DNA from: Zoogloeaceae bacterium | GTDB lineage: Bacteria > Pseudomonadota > Gammaproteobacteria > Burkholderiales > Rhodocyclaceae | Assembly: GCA_024235675.1 (NCBI GenBank) | Contig: JACKLZ010000001.1 | Span: 186,001 to 250,000, forward strand | Length of the DNA stretch: 64,000 bases | Direction: 5' to 3' | Shown here: positions 1-8,007 of the stretch, piece by piece | How the letters are laid out: each line of letters begins with the position of its first letter | Position numbering within the stretch: position 1 is the first letter of the stretch | Notes under the pieces: generated by a model | What the model was told of the DNA's origin: nothing | The model's database searches: none | Seen by the model: the letters and a program-made list of their open reading frames with translations, nothing else | Program-made: the position numbers and the translations under genes

Positions 1-159
1 CAGACGCAGCAGGGCCTGAACCGGGCGGGGGATGTTGCGGCCGCTTTCATAGCGCGAACCGCCGCTCTGGGTGACGCCGATGCGTGACCAGAACTGCGAC
101 TGGTTGAGACCCAGCTTGCGACGCACTTCGCGGACGTCAATCTTGTCGTTGGCTTTCAT
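1..159 (-). CDS. XRE-family helix-turn-helix regulator, 5' part only
   Basis: The first 53 codons of a minus-strand gene run off the left edge of the window. The visible part reads as a lambda-repressor-like helix-turn-helix: a helix around VREVRRKLGLNQSQFWSRIG, then TQSGGSRYESGRNIPRPVQ, the usual XRE pattern of LNQ.QFW..IGV.QS..SRYE. An AGGAG-like stretch (GGAGAG) lies about 8 bases before the ATG at 159. Such proteins bind palindromic operators as dimers; the target is unknown. The divergent gene is the nqr operon, 640 bases away, so a role there is possible but unproven. The rest of the protein cannot be seen. Confidence 0.8.
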   Translation of the reverse strand, partial: MKANDKIDVREVRRKLGLNQSQFWSRIGVTQSGGSRYESGRNIPRPVQALLRL

Positions 160-197
160 GATCTTTGCTCTCCATCAATATTGCGTATTTTGTGGGG

Positions 198-246
198 GTA
201 TGACCGGGTTCTTAAAAAAGAGTTCGCTGTACTACTTTGGTCATAC
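198..246. promoter_or_regulatory. Inverted repeat upstream of the XRE gene
   Basis: GTATGACC at 198-205 and GGTCATAC at 239-246 form a perfect 8-bp inverted repeat, with arms 33 bases apart. The pair lies 40-90 bases upstream of the XRE start, a plausible autoregulatory operator position. The binding role is inference; the symmetry is directly visible. Confidence 0.35.
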
Positions 247-650
247 GATAATCGGAGTATAGGAAACTCCACGGAAACCACACAAGCATTTTTTTCAACT
301 TTAACGATACTTTCTTTGAATATCTATACAGGGTTTGTTGTGTCGGATGCATGACTTGCCCCTGAACCTGTTGCTACCCGGAAAGGGCGAAAGTGGCGTG
401 GTTGCTGGGCATTGGGTTTTTTTTGATTGGCGAGGGCTGTTGTTCGAGTGCGTCTCGATGCAAGAAAATCAGAAATGACCTTGCATTTTTGCCGTTCGTC
501 GGCGAAACCCACCGTGTGAAAAAAATCACACACCTGGCCGCCGGGCGCTTTGGCTGGTGTAAGCGAATATGGCGACGTTGTAACTATTTCGTTCGGTGAC
601 ACACCTTGTTGTTGATCAAAAAAGAAGCGATCGGCTGACGGAAAAATATA

Positions 651-686
651 GACCGAACGGTCAATTCAGCAATGTTTTTGTATAAG
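651..686 (+). promoter_or_regulatory. Candidate nqr promoter with TetR-like palindrome
   Basis: GACCG-AA-CGGTC at 651-662 is a palindrome of the kind often bound by TetR-family repressors. It overlaps the -35 position (CGGTCA, 658-663) of a promoter whose -10 is TATAAG at 681-686, with a 17-base spacer. The rest of the 160-802 gap shows no convincing gene. The -35 is weak, so the promoter call is tentative. Confidence 0.4.
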
Positions 687-802
687 ACTGGAAGCAGAGC
701 GTTTCAATGGGTAACATCGTGGCGTTTTGCTCTGGGGTTGCGGTGTCCCATGACGGGATTGCGTGGCTCTGTTGCTCATTCTCTATTGATAGGCACGTTT
801 TC

Positions 803-2155
803 ATGCATTTCAGGCTACAGAAAGGCTTGGATCTACCCATCAGCGGGGTGCCGGAGCAGCGCATCCATGATGCGGCACCGGTGCAGCACGTCGCGGTCGT
901 TGGTGTTGATTACAACGATCTGAAAGCGACCATGCGGGTCGCCGAGGGAGATCGCGTCAAACGCGGTCAAGCGCTGTTCGAGCACAAGAAATTATCCGGC
1001 GTCTGTTACACCGCGCCTGGCGGCGGCGAGATCGTCGCGATTCACCGAGGCGCACGCCGTGCCTTGTTGTCGATCGTGATCCGGGTGGATGAGGTTGAAG
1101 AGGCTGTCGCGTTCGATTCGCATGACGCGGCGAGTCTGGCGACGCTGGATGCGGAGCGCGCAGTTGAACAGCTCTGTGCGTCCGGGCTGTGGACCAGTCT
1201 GCGCACCCGGCCGTTCAGCAAGGTGCCCGATCCTCAGACGCGCCCCAGCGCCATTCTCGTCACCGCGATGGATACGCATCCGCTGGCGGCGGACGTGTCT
1301 TTGCTGATTGCTCAGCAGCCGGACGACTTCAGGAATGGCCTGACGGTGCTCTCCCGTCTGACCGAGGGCAAGGTCTGGGTGTGCGCAGCGTCGGGTGCCA
1401 AGATTGCGCTGCCCGATGGCGCAGGGCAGATTCAGCGCGCCGACTTTGAAGGGCCGCACCCGGCGGGTTTGCCTGGTACACATATCCACTTCCTGTCACC
1501 GGTGAGCGAAAACCGCACGGTGTGGTATGTCGGCGCACAGGATGTGATCGCGATCGGCAAACTGTTTACCACCGGCCAGCTTGATGTGGCACGGGTGGTG
1601 TCGCTGGCAGGGCCGGTCGTCAAGCAGCCGCGTCTGGTGCGTACCCGCCAGGGCGCAAGTCTTGTCGAATTGACCGAAGGTCAGTTGAACCCGGGCAAGA
1701 ACCGTCTGATCTCCGGCTCTGTGTTCGGCGGGCGTACCGGGCGTGATGCGCTGGCTTACCTCGGCCCCTATCACCAGCAGGTGTCCTGCCTGAAAGAAGG
1801 TAACGACCGCGAGTTCATGCACTTCATGCGGGCAGGCGTGAACAAGCACTCGGTGCTCAATATCTTCATCTCCAAGCTGCTGGGCGAAAAGCGCCTGGAT
1901 ATGACCACCACCACCAACGGGAGCCCGCGAGCCATGGTGCCGGTGGGCAACTACGAGCTGGTCATGCCGCTGGATATCCTGCCAACGCAGTTGCTGCGGT
2001 ATCTGGTGGTCGGAGATACCGAAATGGCGCAAAAGCTCGGTGCGCTGGAACTGGACGAAGACGATCTGGCGCTGTGCACGTATGTTTGTGCCGGTAAATA
2101 TGAATACGGCCCCATCCTCAGGGATGTCCTGGCCCGTATCGAGAAGGAAGGCTGA
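803..2155 (+). CDS. nqrA: Na+-translocating NADH:quinone reductase subunit A
   Basis: Peripheral cytoplasmic subunit of the six-subunit Na+-NQR complex, which oxidises NADH, reduces ubiquinone and pumps Na+ outward; NqrA contributes to quinone binding. The start at 803 gives 450 residues, matching the usual length of about 447, and the family opening LQKGLDLPISGVPEQR. The frame is open back to 707, but those extra 32 residues do not resemble the family. The Shine-Dalgarno is poor (AGG at 791-793). It heads an operon with nqrB starting 2 bases after its stop. The C-terminal half keeps family features such as NRLISGSVFGG and PMDILPTQLLRYLV-like segments. Identification is secure; the exact start is less so. 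Confidence 0.95.
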   Translation: MHFRLQKGLDLPISGVPEQRIHDAAPVQHVAVVGVDYNDLKATMRVAEGDRVKRGQALFEHKKLSGVCYTAPGGGEIVAIHRGARRALLSIVIRVDEVEEAVAFDSHDAASLATLDAERAVEQLCASGLWTSLRTRPFSKVPDPQTRPSAILVTAMDTHPLAADVSLLIAQQPDDFRNGLTVLSRLTEGKVWVCAASGAKIALPDGAGQIQRADFEGPHPAGLPGTHIHFLSPVSENRTVWYVGAQDVIAIGKLFTTGQLDVARVVSLAGPVVKQPRLVRTRQGASLVELTEGQLNPGKNRLISGSVFGGRTGRDALAYLGPYHQQVSCLKEGNDREFMHFMRAGVNKHSVLNIFISKLLGEKRLDMTTTTNGSPRAMVPVGNYELVMPLDILPTQLLRYLVVGDTEMAQKLGALELDEDDLALCTYVCAGKYEYGPILRDVLARIEKEG

Positions 2156-2157
2156 TT

Positions 2158-3369
2158 ATGGGGCTTCGTCAATACCTCGATTCGATCGAGCATCATTTCG
2201 AGAAGGGTGGCAGGTACGAGAAGTGGTACGCGTTGTTTGAAGCGGCCGACACCTTCTTCTACCGCCCCGGCAGCGTGACTCGAACGACATCGCACGTCCG
2301 TGATGGTCTCGACCTCAAGCGGATGATGATCACGGTCTGGTTGTGTACCTTTCCGGCCATGTTCTTCGGGATGTGGAACGTCGGTTTTCAAGCCAATACG
2401 GCGCTGGCCGCGAATGCCGATCTGCTGGCGCTCCAGGAAGGCTGGCGCATCGGCTTGATTCAGTCGCTGGCCGGTTTCGATCCTGGCAGCGTCTGGGACA
2501 ACTTCATTCATGGCGCGGCGTATTTTCTGCCCATATATCTGGTGACCTTTGTGGTCGGCGGTTTCTGGGAGGTGCTGTTCGCCACCATTCGCCGGCATGA
2601 GGTGAACGAAGGCTTCTTCGTCACGGGCGTGTTGTTCGCGCTGATCCTGCCGCCGTCGATTCCCCTCTGGCAGGTTGCACTGGGTATCAGCTTCGGCGTG
2701 GTCATTGGCAAGGAAGTGTTTGGCGGCACGGGCAAGAACTTCCTCAACCCGGCGCTGGCCGGGCGGGCATTCCTGTTCTTTGCCTACCCGGCGCAGTTGT
2801 CGGGCGACGCGGTGTGGACCTCGGTCGATGGCTTTACCAGCGCAACCGCGCTTGGCAATGCCGCGGCCGGAGGCGTGGACGCCGTCGTCATGGCTGGCCT
2901 GACCTGGACGGACGCCTTCCTCGGCTTCATGCAGGGCTCGGTCGGTGAAACCAGCACGCTCGCCATTTTGATTGGCGGCATTGTGCTGCTGATCATGCGC
3001 ATTGCCGCCTGGCGGATCGTCGCGGGCGTGATGCTGGGCATGATCGGGGTCAGTCTGTTGTTCAATGCGATCGGTTCCGACACCAACCCGATGCTGGCCA
3101 TGCCGTGGTACTGGCATCTTGTGCTCGGCGGTTTTGCCTTCGGCATGATGTTCATGGCTACCGACCCGGTGTCGGCATCCATGACCAACACGGGCAAATG
3201 GATCTTTGGCGCGGTGATCGGCGGCATGGCCGTGATGATCCGCGTGGTCAATCCGGCCTTCCCCGAGGGCATGATGCTGGCCATCCTGTTCGGTAACCTG
3301 TGCGCGCCGCTGATCGACCATTTCGTGGTGCAGGCAAACATCAAGCGGAGGCTGGCCCGTAATGTCTAA
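2158..3369 (+). CDS. nqrB: Na+-translocating NADH:quinone reductase subunit B
   Basis: Large integral membrane subunit (403 residues, roughly ten membrane segments) carrying a covalently bound FMN and much of the Na+ path. The flavinylation motif DGFTSATAL is present, with Thr230 at the position that receives FMN by phosphoester linkage in characterised NqrB proteins. GKEVFGGTGKNFLNPALAGR and FMATDPVSAS are family hallmarks. It begins 2 bases after nqrA and overlaps nqrC by 8 bases, so translation is probably coupled. FMN attachment needs the transferase ApbE, which is not encoded nearby. Confidence 0.96.
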   Translation: MGLRQYLDSIEHHFEKGGRYEKWYALFEAADTFFYRPGSVTRTTSHVRDGLDLKRMMITVWLCTFPAMFFGMWNVGFQANTALAANADLLALQEGWRIGLIQSLAGFDPGSVWDNFIHGAAYFLPIYLVTFVVGGFWEVLFATIRRHEVNEGFFVTGVLFALILPPSIPLWQVALGISFGVVIGKEVFGGTGKNFLNPALAGRAFLFFAYPAQLSGDAVWTSVDGFTSATALGNAAAGGVDAVVMAGLTWTDAFLGFMQGSVGETSTLAILIGGIVLLIMRIAAWRIVAGVMLGMIGVSLLFNAIGSDTNPMLAMPWYWHLVLGGFAFGMMFMATDPVSASMTNTGKWIFGAVIGGMAVMIRVVNPAFPEGMMLAILFGNLCAPLIDHFVVQANIKRRLARNV

Positions 3370-4147
3370 TAAGGAAACGACCTCCCGTACGCTGATGGTC
3401 GCGCTTGCGGTCAGTCTGGTGAGTTCGATCTTCGTGGCCGGTGCGGCGGTGTCGCTCAAGCCGATCCAGATCGAGAATCGCCAGCTCGACAAGCAACGCA
3501 GCATTCTGGCCATTGCCGGCCTGGGTGAGGCCAAGCTCAGTGGCGCTGAGGTAAAGAAGTTGTTTGGTGAGCGGATCGTGGCCAAAGTGGTGGATCTGAG
3601 CACCGGCGAGTATGTCGATCAGTTTGATCCGGCTACCTTCGATCCGCTCAAGGCCTCACGCGACCCGAAGCTGTCCGCAGAGCTGGCGGGCAACGACGAC
3701 ATCGCGCTGATCAAACGGCGCGAGCGTTACACGACCGTCTATACCGTGGAGCAGGATGGCAAACTCGACGCCTTGATCCTGCCCATTCGCGGCTATGGTT
3801 TGTGGTCGACGCTGCACGGCTTTATCGCCGTCAAGGCCGATCTGAACACCGTGGTGGGCCTGGGCTTCTATCAACATGCCGAAACGCCGGGCCTGGGGGG
3901 GGAAGTCGACAACCCCAAGTGGAAAGGGCAGTGGCCGGGCAAGCAACTGTTTGACGAGGCCGGCAAGCCGGTCATCCATATCATCAAGGGGGGCGTCGAT
4001 CCGGCCAGCCCGTCTGCGATACACCAGGTCGATGCGCTGGCCGGTGCGACGCTGACCAGCGGTGGCGTCGACCGCTTGCTGCAATTCTGGCTGGGTGAGC
4101 AGGGCTTTGGCCCGTATCTGGCAAAACTGCGCGCACAGGGGGTCTGA
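3362..4147 (+). CDS. nqrC: Na+-translocating NADH:quinone reductase subunit C
   Basis: Membrane-anchored subunit of 261 residues with one N-terminal membrane helix (about residues 10-30) and a periplasmic domain that carries the second covalent FMN. The flavinylation signature AGATLTS is at residues 227-233, with Thr230 as the expected FMN-bearing residue. The segment ETPGLGGEVD is a further family hallmark. It overlaps the end of nqrB by 8 bases and is followed 2 bases later by nqrD. Confidence 0.96.
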   Translation: MSNKETTSRTLMVALAVSLVSSIFVAGAAVSLKPIQIENRQLDKQRSILAIAGLGEAKLSGAEVKKLFGERIVAKVVDLSTGEYVDQFDPATFDPLKASRDPKLSAELAGNDDIALIKRRERYTTVYTVEQDGKLDALILPIRGYGLWSTLHGFIAVKADLNTVVGLGFYQHAETPGLGGEVDNPKWKGQWPGKQLFDEAGKPVIHIIKGGVDPASPSAIHQVDALAGATLTSGGVDRLLQFWLGEQGFGPYLAKLRAQGV

Positions 4148-4149
4148 TC

Positions 4150-4818
4150 ATGGCCAAGCAAACCATCAAGGAAGTCCTGCTCAATCCGGTTTTCAACAAC
4201 AACCCGATCGGGCTGCAGATTCTCGGCATCTGTTCGGCGCTGGCCGTCACGTCGAACCTCAAGACGGCGCTGGTGATGTCGATTGCGCTGACGCTGGTGA
4301 CTGCGTTCTCTAACCTGTTCATCTCGATGATCCGCAAGCAGATCCCCAGCTCGATCCGCATGATCGTGCAGATGGTGATCATCGCCTCGCTGGTGATCGT
4401 GGTGGATCAGATCCTGCGTGCCTACGCCTTCGGCCTGGCCAAGCAGTTGTCGGTGTTCGTCGGCCTGATCATCACCAACTGCATCGTGATGGGCCGCGCT
4501 GAAGCCTTTGCCATGCAGAACCCGCCACTGCTGTCGTTCATGGACGGTATCGGCAACGGCCTGGGTTACAGCGTGATGCTGATCGTGCTCGGCGTGATCC
4601 GCGAACTCTTCGGTGCCGGCAAGTTGCTGGGCTTTGAGGTGCTGGCGCTGGCCAAGGATGGCGGCTGGTATGTGCCCAACGGCTTGTTGCTGCTACCGCC
4701 CTCAGCCTTCTTCCTGATCGGTCTGATCATCTGGGGCTTGCGCACCTGGAAGAAGAATCAAGTCGAAGCGCCGGCCTTCACGCTGGCGCCCCAAGTTGCC
4801 AATCAGGAGGTGCATTGA
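4150..4818 (+). CDS. nqrD: Na+-translocating NADH:quinone reductase subunit D
   Basis: Hydrophobic subunit of 222 residues with about six membrane helices. NqrD and NqrE are inverted-topology paralogues that form part of the Na+ channel and hold an intramembrane iron centre. The opening KEVLLNPVFNNNPIGLQILG and the segment ITNCIVMGRAEAFA, which carries the conserved cysteine, are typical. Its stop is immediately followed by nqrE, whose AGGAGG ribosome-binding site lies inside the nqrD 3' end. Confidence 0.96.
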   Translation: MAKQTIKEVLLNPVFNNNPIGLQILGICSALAVTSNLKTALVMSIALTLVTAFSNLFISMIRKQIPSSIRMIVQMVIIASLVIVVDQILRAYAFGLAKQLSVFVGLIITNCIVMGRAEAFAMQNPPLLSFMDGIGNGLGYSVMLIVLGVIRELFGAGKLLGFEVLALAKDGGWYVPNGLLLLPPSAFFLIGLIIWGLRTWKKNQVEAPAFTLAPQVANQEVH

Positions 4819-4819
4819 T

Positions 4820-5428
4820 ATGGAGCATCTCATCAGTCTGTTTGTTCGGGCGGTGTTCATTGAGAACATGGCGCTGGCCTTCTTCCTCGGGATGTGCACC
4901 TTCATTGCCATCTCGAAGAAGGTCGAGACCGCGATCGGTCTCGGTGTGGCGGTGGTGGTTGTGCAGACCATCACCGTGCCGGCCAACTACCTGATCTTCA
5001 ATCTGCTGTTGCGTGAAGGCGCGCTGGGCTGGGCCGGCTTCCCTGAGGTCGATCTGTCCTACCTTGGCCTGCTGTCCTACATCGGGGTGATTGCCGCGAT
5101 CGTGCAGATTCTGGAGATGCTGCTCGATAAATACGTCCCCAGCCTGTACAACGCGCTGGGCGTATTCCTGCCGCTGATCACCGTCAACTGCGCCATTCTT
5201 GGCGGGACGTTGTTCATGGTCGAGCGCGACTACAACATGTCCGAAAGCGTCGTCTATGGTCTCGGATCCGGGTTCTCCTGGGCGCTGGCCATTGCGCTGC
5301 TGGCAGGTATTCGCGAGAAGCTCAAGTACAGCGATGTGCCCGAGGGCCTGCAAGGCCTGGGCATTACTTTCATCACCATCGGGCTGATGTCGCTTGGCTT
5401 CATGTCTTTCTCCGGTGTTCAGCTGTAA
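4820..5428 (+). CDS. nqrE: Na+-translocating NADH:quinone reductase subunit E
   Basis: Membrane subunit of 202 residues and partner of NqrD in the ion-conducting core. The start at 4820 is preferred over one 24 bases earlier because AGGAGG at 4805-4810 sits 9 bases before it and MEHLISLFVRAVFIENMALA is the family N-terminus. The conserved cysteine segment TVNCAILGGTLFMVERDY matches NqrE. It lies between nqrD and nqrF in the standard order. Confidence 0.96.
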   Translation: MEHLISLFVRAVFIENMALAFFLGMCTFIAISKKVETAIGLGVAVVVVQTITVPANYLIFNLLLREGALGWAGFPEVDLSYLGLLSYIGVIAAIVQILEMLLDKYVPSLYNALGVFLPLITVNCAILGGTLFMVERDYNMSESVVYGLGSGFSWALAIALLAGIREKLKYSDVPEGLQGLGITFITIGLMSLGFMSFSGVQL

Positions 5429-5443
5429 GGACGGACAGACCCA

Positions 5444-6670
5444 ATGAACAATCTGGAAATCATCCTCGCAATCGGGATGTTCACCGCGATCGTGCTGGCC
5501 CTCGTCGTCTTCATTCTGATGGCGCGCGCACGGCTGGTCTCAAGCGGCGACGTGACGATCGATATCAATGGTGAGCGCAAGCTCACGGTGCCGGCGGGCG
5601 GCAAGCTGCTGCAAACCCTCGCCAACCACGACATTTTCCTGTCGTCGGCCTGTGGCGGCGGTGGCACCTGCGCGCAATGCAAGTGCATCGTCGAAGAAGG
5701 CGGTGGCGAAATGCTGCCCACCGAAGAGTCGCACTTCACCAAGCGTCAGCGTGGCGAAGGCTGGCGGCTGTCCTGCCAGACCCCGGTCAAGCAGGACATG
5801 AAGGTCGAAGTGCCGGAAGAAGTCTTTGGCGTCAAGAAGTGGGAATGCACCGTCGAGTCCAACCCCAACGTGGCGACCTTCATCAAGGAGCTCACGTTGC
5901 GCCTGCCGGACGGTGAGAGTGTCGACTTCCGCGCCGGTGGCTATGTGCAGCTCGAATGCCCGCCGCACGTTGTGAACTACAAGGATTTCGACATCGAAGA
6001 GCGCTTCCACGGCGACTGGGACAAGTTCAACCTGTGGCGCTTCGTCTCCAAGGTGGATGAAACCGTCATTCGCGCCTACTCGATGGCCAACTATCCGGAA
6101 GAGGAGGGCGTGGTGAAGTTCAATATCCGCGTTGCCTCGCCGCCACCGAATCGTGATGACATCCCGCCGGGTCAGATGTCATCGTGGGTGTTCGGCCTGA
6201 AGCCGGGCGACAAGGTCACCGTGTATGGACCGTTCGGCGAGTTCTTCGCCCGCGAGACCGACAACGAGATGGTGTTCGTCGGTGGTGGTGCCGGTATGGC
6301 GCCGATGCGTTCGCACATCTTCGACCAGCTCAAGCGACTCAAGAGCACGCGCAAGATCACGTTCTGGTATGGCGCACGCTCACTGCGCGAGACCTTCTAT
6401 GTGGACGAGTTCAACAAACTGCAGGAAGAGAATCCGAACTTCACTTGGCACCTGGCCTTGTCTGATCCGCTGCCGGAAGACAACTGGACGGGTTACACCG
6501 GCTTCATCCATAACGTGCTCTACGAGAACTACCTCAAGGATCACGCGGCGCCGGAAGACTGCGAGTTCTACATGTGCGGGCCACCGATGATGAACTCGGC
6601 GGTGATCAACATGCTGGTTGATCTCGGCGTCGAACGCGAAAACATCATGCTCGACGACTTCGGTGGTTGA
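5444..6670 (+). CDS. nqrF: Na+-translocating NADH:quinone reductase subunit F
   Basis: NADH-oxidising subunit of 408 residues: one N-terminal membrane helix (about residues 5-26), a ferredoxin-type [2Fe-2S] domain, then an FAD/NADH ferredoxin-reductase domain. The cluster ligands are Cys70, Cys76, Cys79 and Cys111, at the same positions as in Vibrio NqrF. RAYSMANYP is the FAD-binding signature and VGGGAGMAPMRSH starts the NADH-binding half; the C-terminus CGPPMMN...MLDDFGG is typical. It passes electrons from NADH to the 2Fe-2S centre and on into the membrane subunits. It is the last structural subunit of the operon. Confidence 0.97.
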   Translation: MNNLEIILAIGMFTAIVLALVVFILMARARLVSSGDVTIDINGERKLTVPAGGKLLQTLANHDIFLSSACGGGGTCAQCKCIVEEGGGEMLPTEESHFTKRQRGEGWRLSCQTPVKQDMKVEVPEEVFGVKKWECTVESNPNVATFIKELTLRLPDGESVDFRAGGYVQLECPPHVVNYKDFDIEERFHGDWDKFNLWRFVSKVDETVIRAYSMANYPEEEGVVKFNIRVASPPPNRDDIPPGQMSSWVFGLKPGDKVTVYGPFGEFFARETDNEMVFVGGGAGMAPMRSHIFDQLKRLKSTRKITFWYGARSLRETFYVDEFNKLQEENPNFTWHLALSDPLPEDNWTGYTGFIHNVLYENYLKDHAAPEDCEFYMCGPPMMNSAVINMLVDLGVERENIMLDDFGG

Positions 6671-6700
6671 TCGAGCCGGCATACGGACGAGGGGCGCGAG

Positions 6701-6901
6701 ATGAGTATTTTCGTGGTGACCTTTGCGGTCATTCTCTTTGTGGTTCTGGCGATGGCGATCGGCGTGATCGCCGGTCGCAAGCCGATTGGTGGAAGTTGTG
6801 GCGGGATGGGTGCGGTAGGGCTCGAATGTGAGGCCGGCTGTGCCAAACCCTGCCCGAAGCGACGCGCTCGCATGAAAGCGCAGGCGGAAGGAAAGGAATA
6901 A
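6701..6901 (+). CDS. nqrM: NQR maturation protein NqrM (DUF539)
   Basis: Small membrane protein of 66 residues: one N-terminal helix (residues 3-25) and a cysteine-rich tail with Cys33, Cys43, Cys47 and Cys51 in SCGGMG and CEAGCAKPC. In Vibrio, NqrM is required for assembly of active Na+-NQR, and iron delivery to the NqrD/E site has been proposed. It is 30 bases after nqrF, in the usual position. The length and cysteine pattern fit the family closely. Confidence 0.93.
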   Translation: MSIFVVTFAVILFVVLAMAIGVIAGRKPIGGSCGGMGAVGLECEAGCAKPCPKRRARMKAQAEGKE

Positions 6902-6904
6902 AGC

Positions 6905-7300
6905 ATGCTGCGTTCGTTGAAAGTCAAAGATTACATGACGCGGGATCCGCTGTCGTTTTCACCCCAGATGGAAGTGCTCAAAGCGGTTCACCAACTGTTG
7001 ACCCATCACCTCAGTGGCGCGCCGGTGGTCGATGATGCCGGCAAGGTCGTTGGTTTTCTGTCCGAGAAGGACTGCCTCAAGGCGGCGCTCAACGCGACCT
7101 ATTACGAGGAGTTCGGCGGGCAGGTGAAGCAGTTCATGACATCACCGGCCATCACCATTGATGTCGAATCCACCCTGACCGATGCCGCCGAGATGTTTGT
7201 GTCCAAGGCCCATCGTTGCTACCCCGTGATGGATGATGGACGTCTGGTGGGGCAGTTGTCGCGTCACAACACCCTGGCCGCGCTGGAGCGGCTCTGGTAA
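6905..7300 (+). CDS. Two-CBS-domain protein at the end of the nqr operon
   Basis: A 131-residue protein consisting almost only of a CBS pair (about residues 7-60 and 74-130), with the repeated pattern YMTRDPLSFSP...A.QLLTHHLSGAPVVDDAGKVVGFLSE and FMTSPAITIDVES...YPVMDDGRLVGQLSR. CBS pairs bind adenine nucleotides and act as energy-state sensors. It starts 3 bases after nqrM and must share its transcript. A role in tuning NQR or reporting adenylate status is attractive but only inferred from position. Confidence 0.85.
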   Translation: MLRSLKVKDYMTRDPLSFSPQMEVLKAVHQLLTHHLSGAPVVDDAGKVVGFLSEKDCLKAALNATYYEEFGGQVKQFMTSPAITIDVESTLTDAAEMFVSKAHRCYPVMDDGRLVGQLSRHNTLAALERLW

Positions 7301-7311
7301 GCACTGTTTGA

Positions 7312-7345
7312 GCCATTCCGGGTGAGCGCCCGGGATGGCGTTTTC
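7312..7345 (+). terminator. Rho-independent terminator of the nqr operon
   Basis: GCCATTCCGGG (7312-7322) pairs with CCCGGGATGGC (7329-7339) around a 6-base loop, followed by GTTTTCC. It lies 12 bases after the CBS gene. Confidence 0.8.
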
Positions 7346-7530
7346 CCGATGTTTTTTATGCTGCCACTGTCGTAAACCGCCTGAGTGGCGGCCGATGAGG
7401 GCGGGGATGTTGCGATGGCGTCAAGCGCCTGAATCAGGATCCCGGTCATGACCGGCGAGAAGTGCGGGCTGCTGGCTGAGCACACTCAATGCAAGGCATT
7501 TCGCCGCGACGCAGTTGCAGCAAAAGTGGT

Positions 7531-7559
7531 TTGACCGCAGGGCCCGAAACCGATATTAT
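7531..7559 (+). promoter_or_regulatory. Sigma-70 promoter of tRNA-Ser
   Basis: TTGACC at 7531-7536 and TATTAT at 7554-7559 are 17 bases apart. The -10 ends 16 bases before the tRNA 5' end, a normal distance for a stable-RNA promoter. Confidence 0.75.
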
Positions 7560-7575
7560 CGCGGCCCTGTGGTGA

Positions 7576-7668
7576 GGAGACGTGGCCGAGAGGTCGAAGG
7601 CACTCCCCTGCTAAGGGAGCATACCGTCAAAAGCGGTATCGAGGGTTCGAATCCCTCCGTCTCCGCCA
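7576..7668 (+). tRNA. tRNA-Ser (anticodon GCT)
   Basis: Ninety-three bases including an encoded CCA. The acceptor stem GGAGACG/CGTCTCC closes at 7576-7582 and 7658-7664 with discriminator G. The anticodon GCT is at 7610-7612 in the loop of stem TCCCC/GGGGA-like (CTCCCCTGCTAAGGGAG). The long variable arm (GCATACCGTCAAAAGCGGTATC) is typical of class II tRNAs, and the T loop reads GGTTCGAATCC. It decodes AGC and AGT. Confidence 0.96.
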
Positions 7669-7678
7669 CCCACAGTGC

Positions 7679-7707
7679 TTTACGGCGTTTATTCTTCATC
7701 GTATAAT
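7679..7707 (+). promoter_or_regulatory. Promoter of the first tRNA-Arg
   Basis: TTTACG (7679-7684) and a perfect TATAAT (7702-7707) with a 17-base spacer, 16 bases before the tRNA. Confidence 0.75.
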
Positions 7708-7723
7708 CGCTGGCTTCGCGGTT

Positions 7724-7800
7724 GCGCTCGTAGCTCAGTTGGATAGAGTACCTGGCTACGAACCAGGGGGTCGTGGGTTCGAATCCTGCCGAGCGCGCCA
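7724..7800 (+). tRNA. tRNA-Arg (anticodon ACG), copy 1
   Basis: Seventy-seven bases with encoded CCA. The acceptor stem is GCGCTCG/CGAGCGC, the D loop AGCTCAGTTGGATAGAG, the anticodon loop CTACGAA with ACG at 7758-7760, and the T arm GTGGGTTCGAATCCTGC. The A at position 34 is normally deaminated to inosine by TadA, so the tRNA reads CGU, CGC and CGA. Confidence 0.97.
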
Positions 7801-7829
7801 TACCGAATATGTAAGAAGAAAGCGAAAAG

Positions 7830-7852
7830 GCCGCGTCCAGCGCGGCTTTTTT
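7830..7852 (+). terminator. Terminator between the tRNA-Arg copies
   Basis: GCCGCG (7830-7835) and CGCGGC (7841-7846) form a short stem followed by six T residues, 30 bases after the first tRNA-Arg. Confidence 0.75.
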
Positions 7853-7887
7853 AGTCCGGGCTGATGGCCATGCCAGAAACCGGAAAC

Positions 7888-7964
7888 GCGCTCGTAGCTC
7901 AGTTGGATAGAGTACCTGGCTACGAACCAGGGGGTCGTGGGTTCGAATCCTGCCGAGCGCGCCA
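7888..7964 (+). tRNA. tRNA-Arg (anticodon ACG), copy 2
   Basis: Identical in sequence to the copy at 7724-7800 as far as can be compared by eye, including the CCA end. No strong promoter is visible in the short interval after the preceding terminator, so it may rely on read-through or on a weak promoter. Confidence 0.96.
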
Positions 7965-7970
7965 GTTTTG

Positions 7971-8007
7971 ATAAAGGGCACTTCTTTGAAGTGCCCTTTA
8001 TTGTTTC
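7971..8007 (+). terminator. Strong terminator after the tRNA cluster
   Basis: ATAAAGGGCACTTC (7971-7984) pairs perfectly with GAAGTGCCCTTTAT (7988-8001) around a 3-base loop, followed by TGTTTC. The 287 bases from here to the next gene (8008-8294) show no recognisable feature. Confidence 0.85.

Noticed and set aside
324..602. Open frames in the 160-802 gap
   Set aside because: No ribosome-binding sites, overlapping frames on both strands, no family-like sequence.
613..620. TTGATCAA as an FNR site before nqr
   Set aside because: The two halves abut; a real FNR box needs about four bases between them.
707..802. N-terminal extension of nqrA from 707
   Set aside because: The 32 extra residues do not resemble any NqrA, and the family N-terminus begins at 803.
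1951..3603. 550-codon minus-strand open frame opposite nqrB
   Set aside because: Antisense shadow of nqrA-nqrB-nqrC caused by high GC; His/Arg/Gly-rich with no domain.
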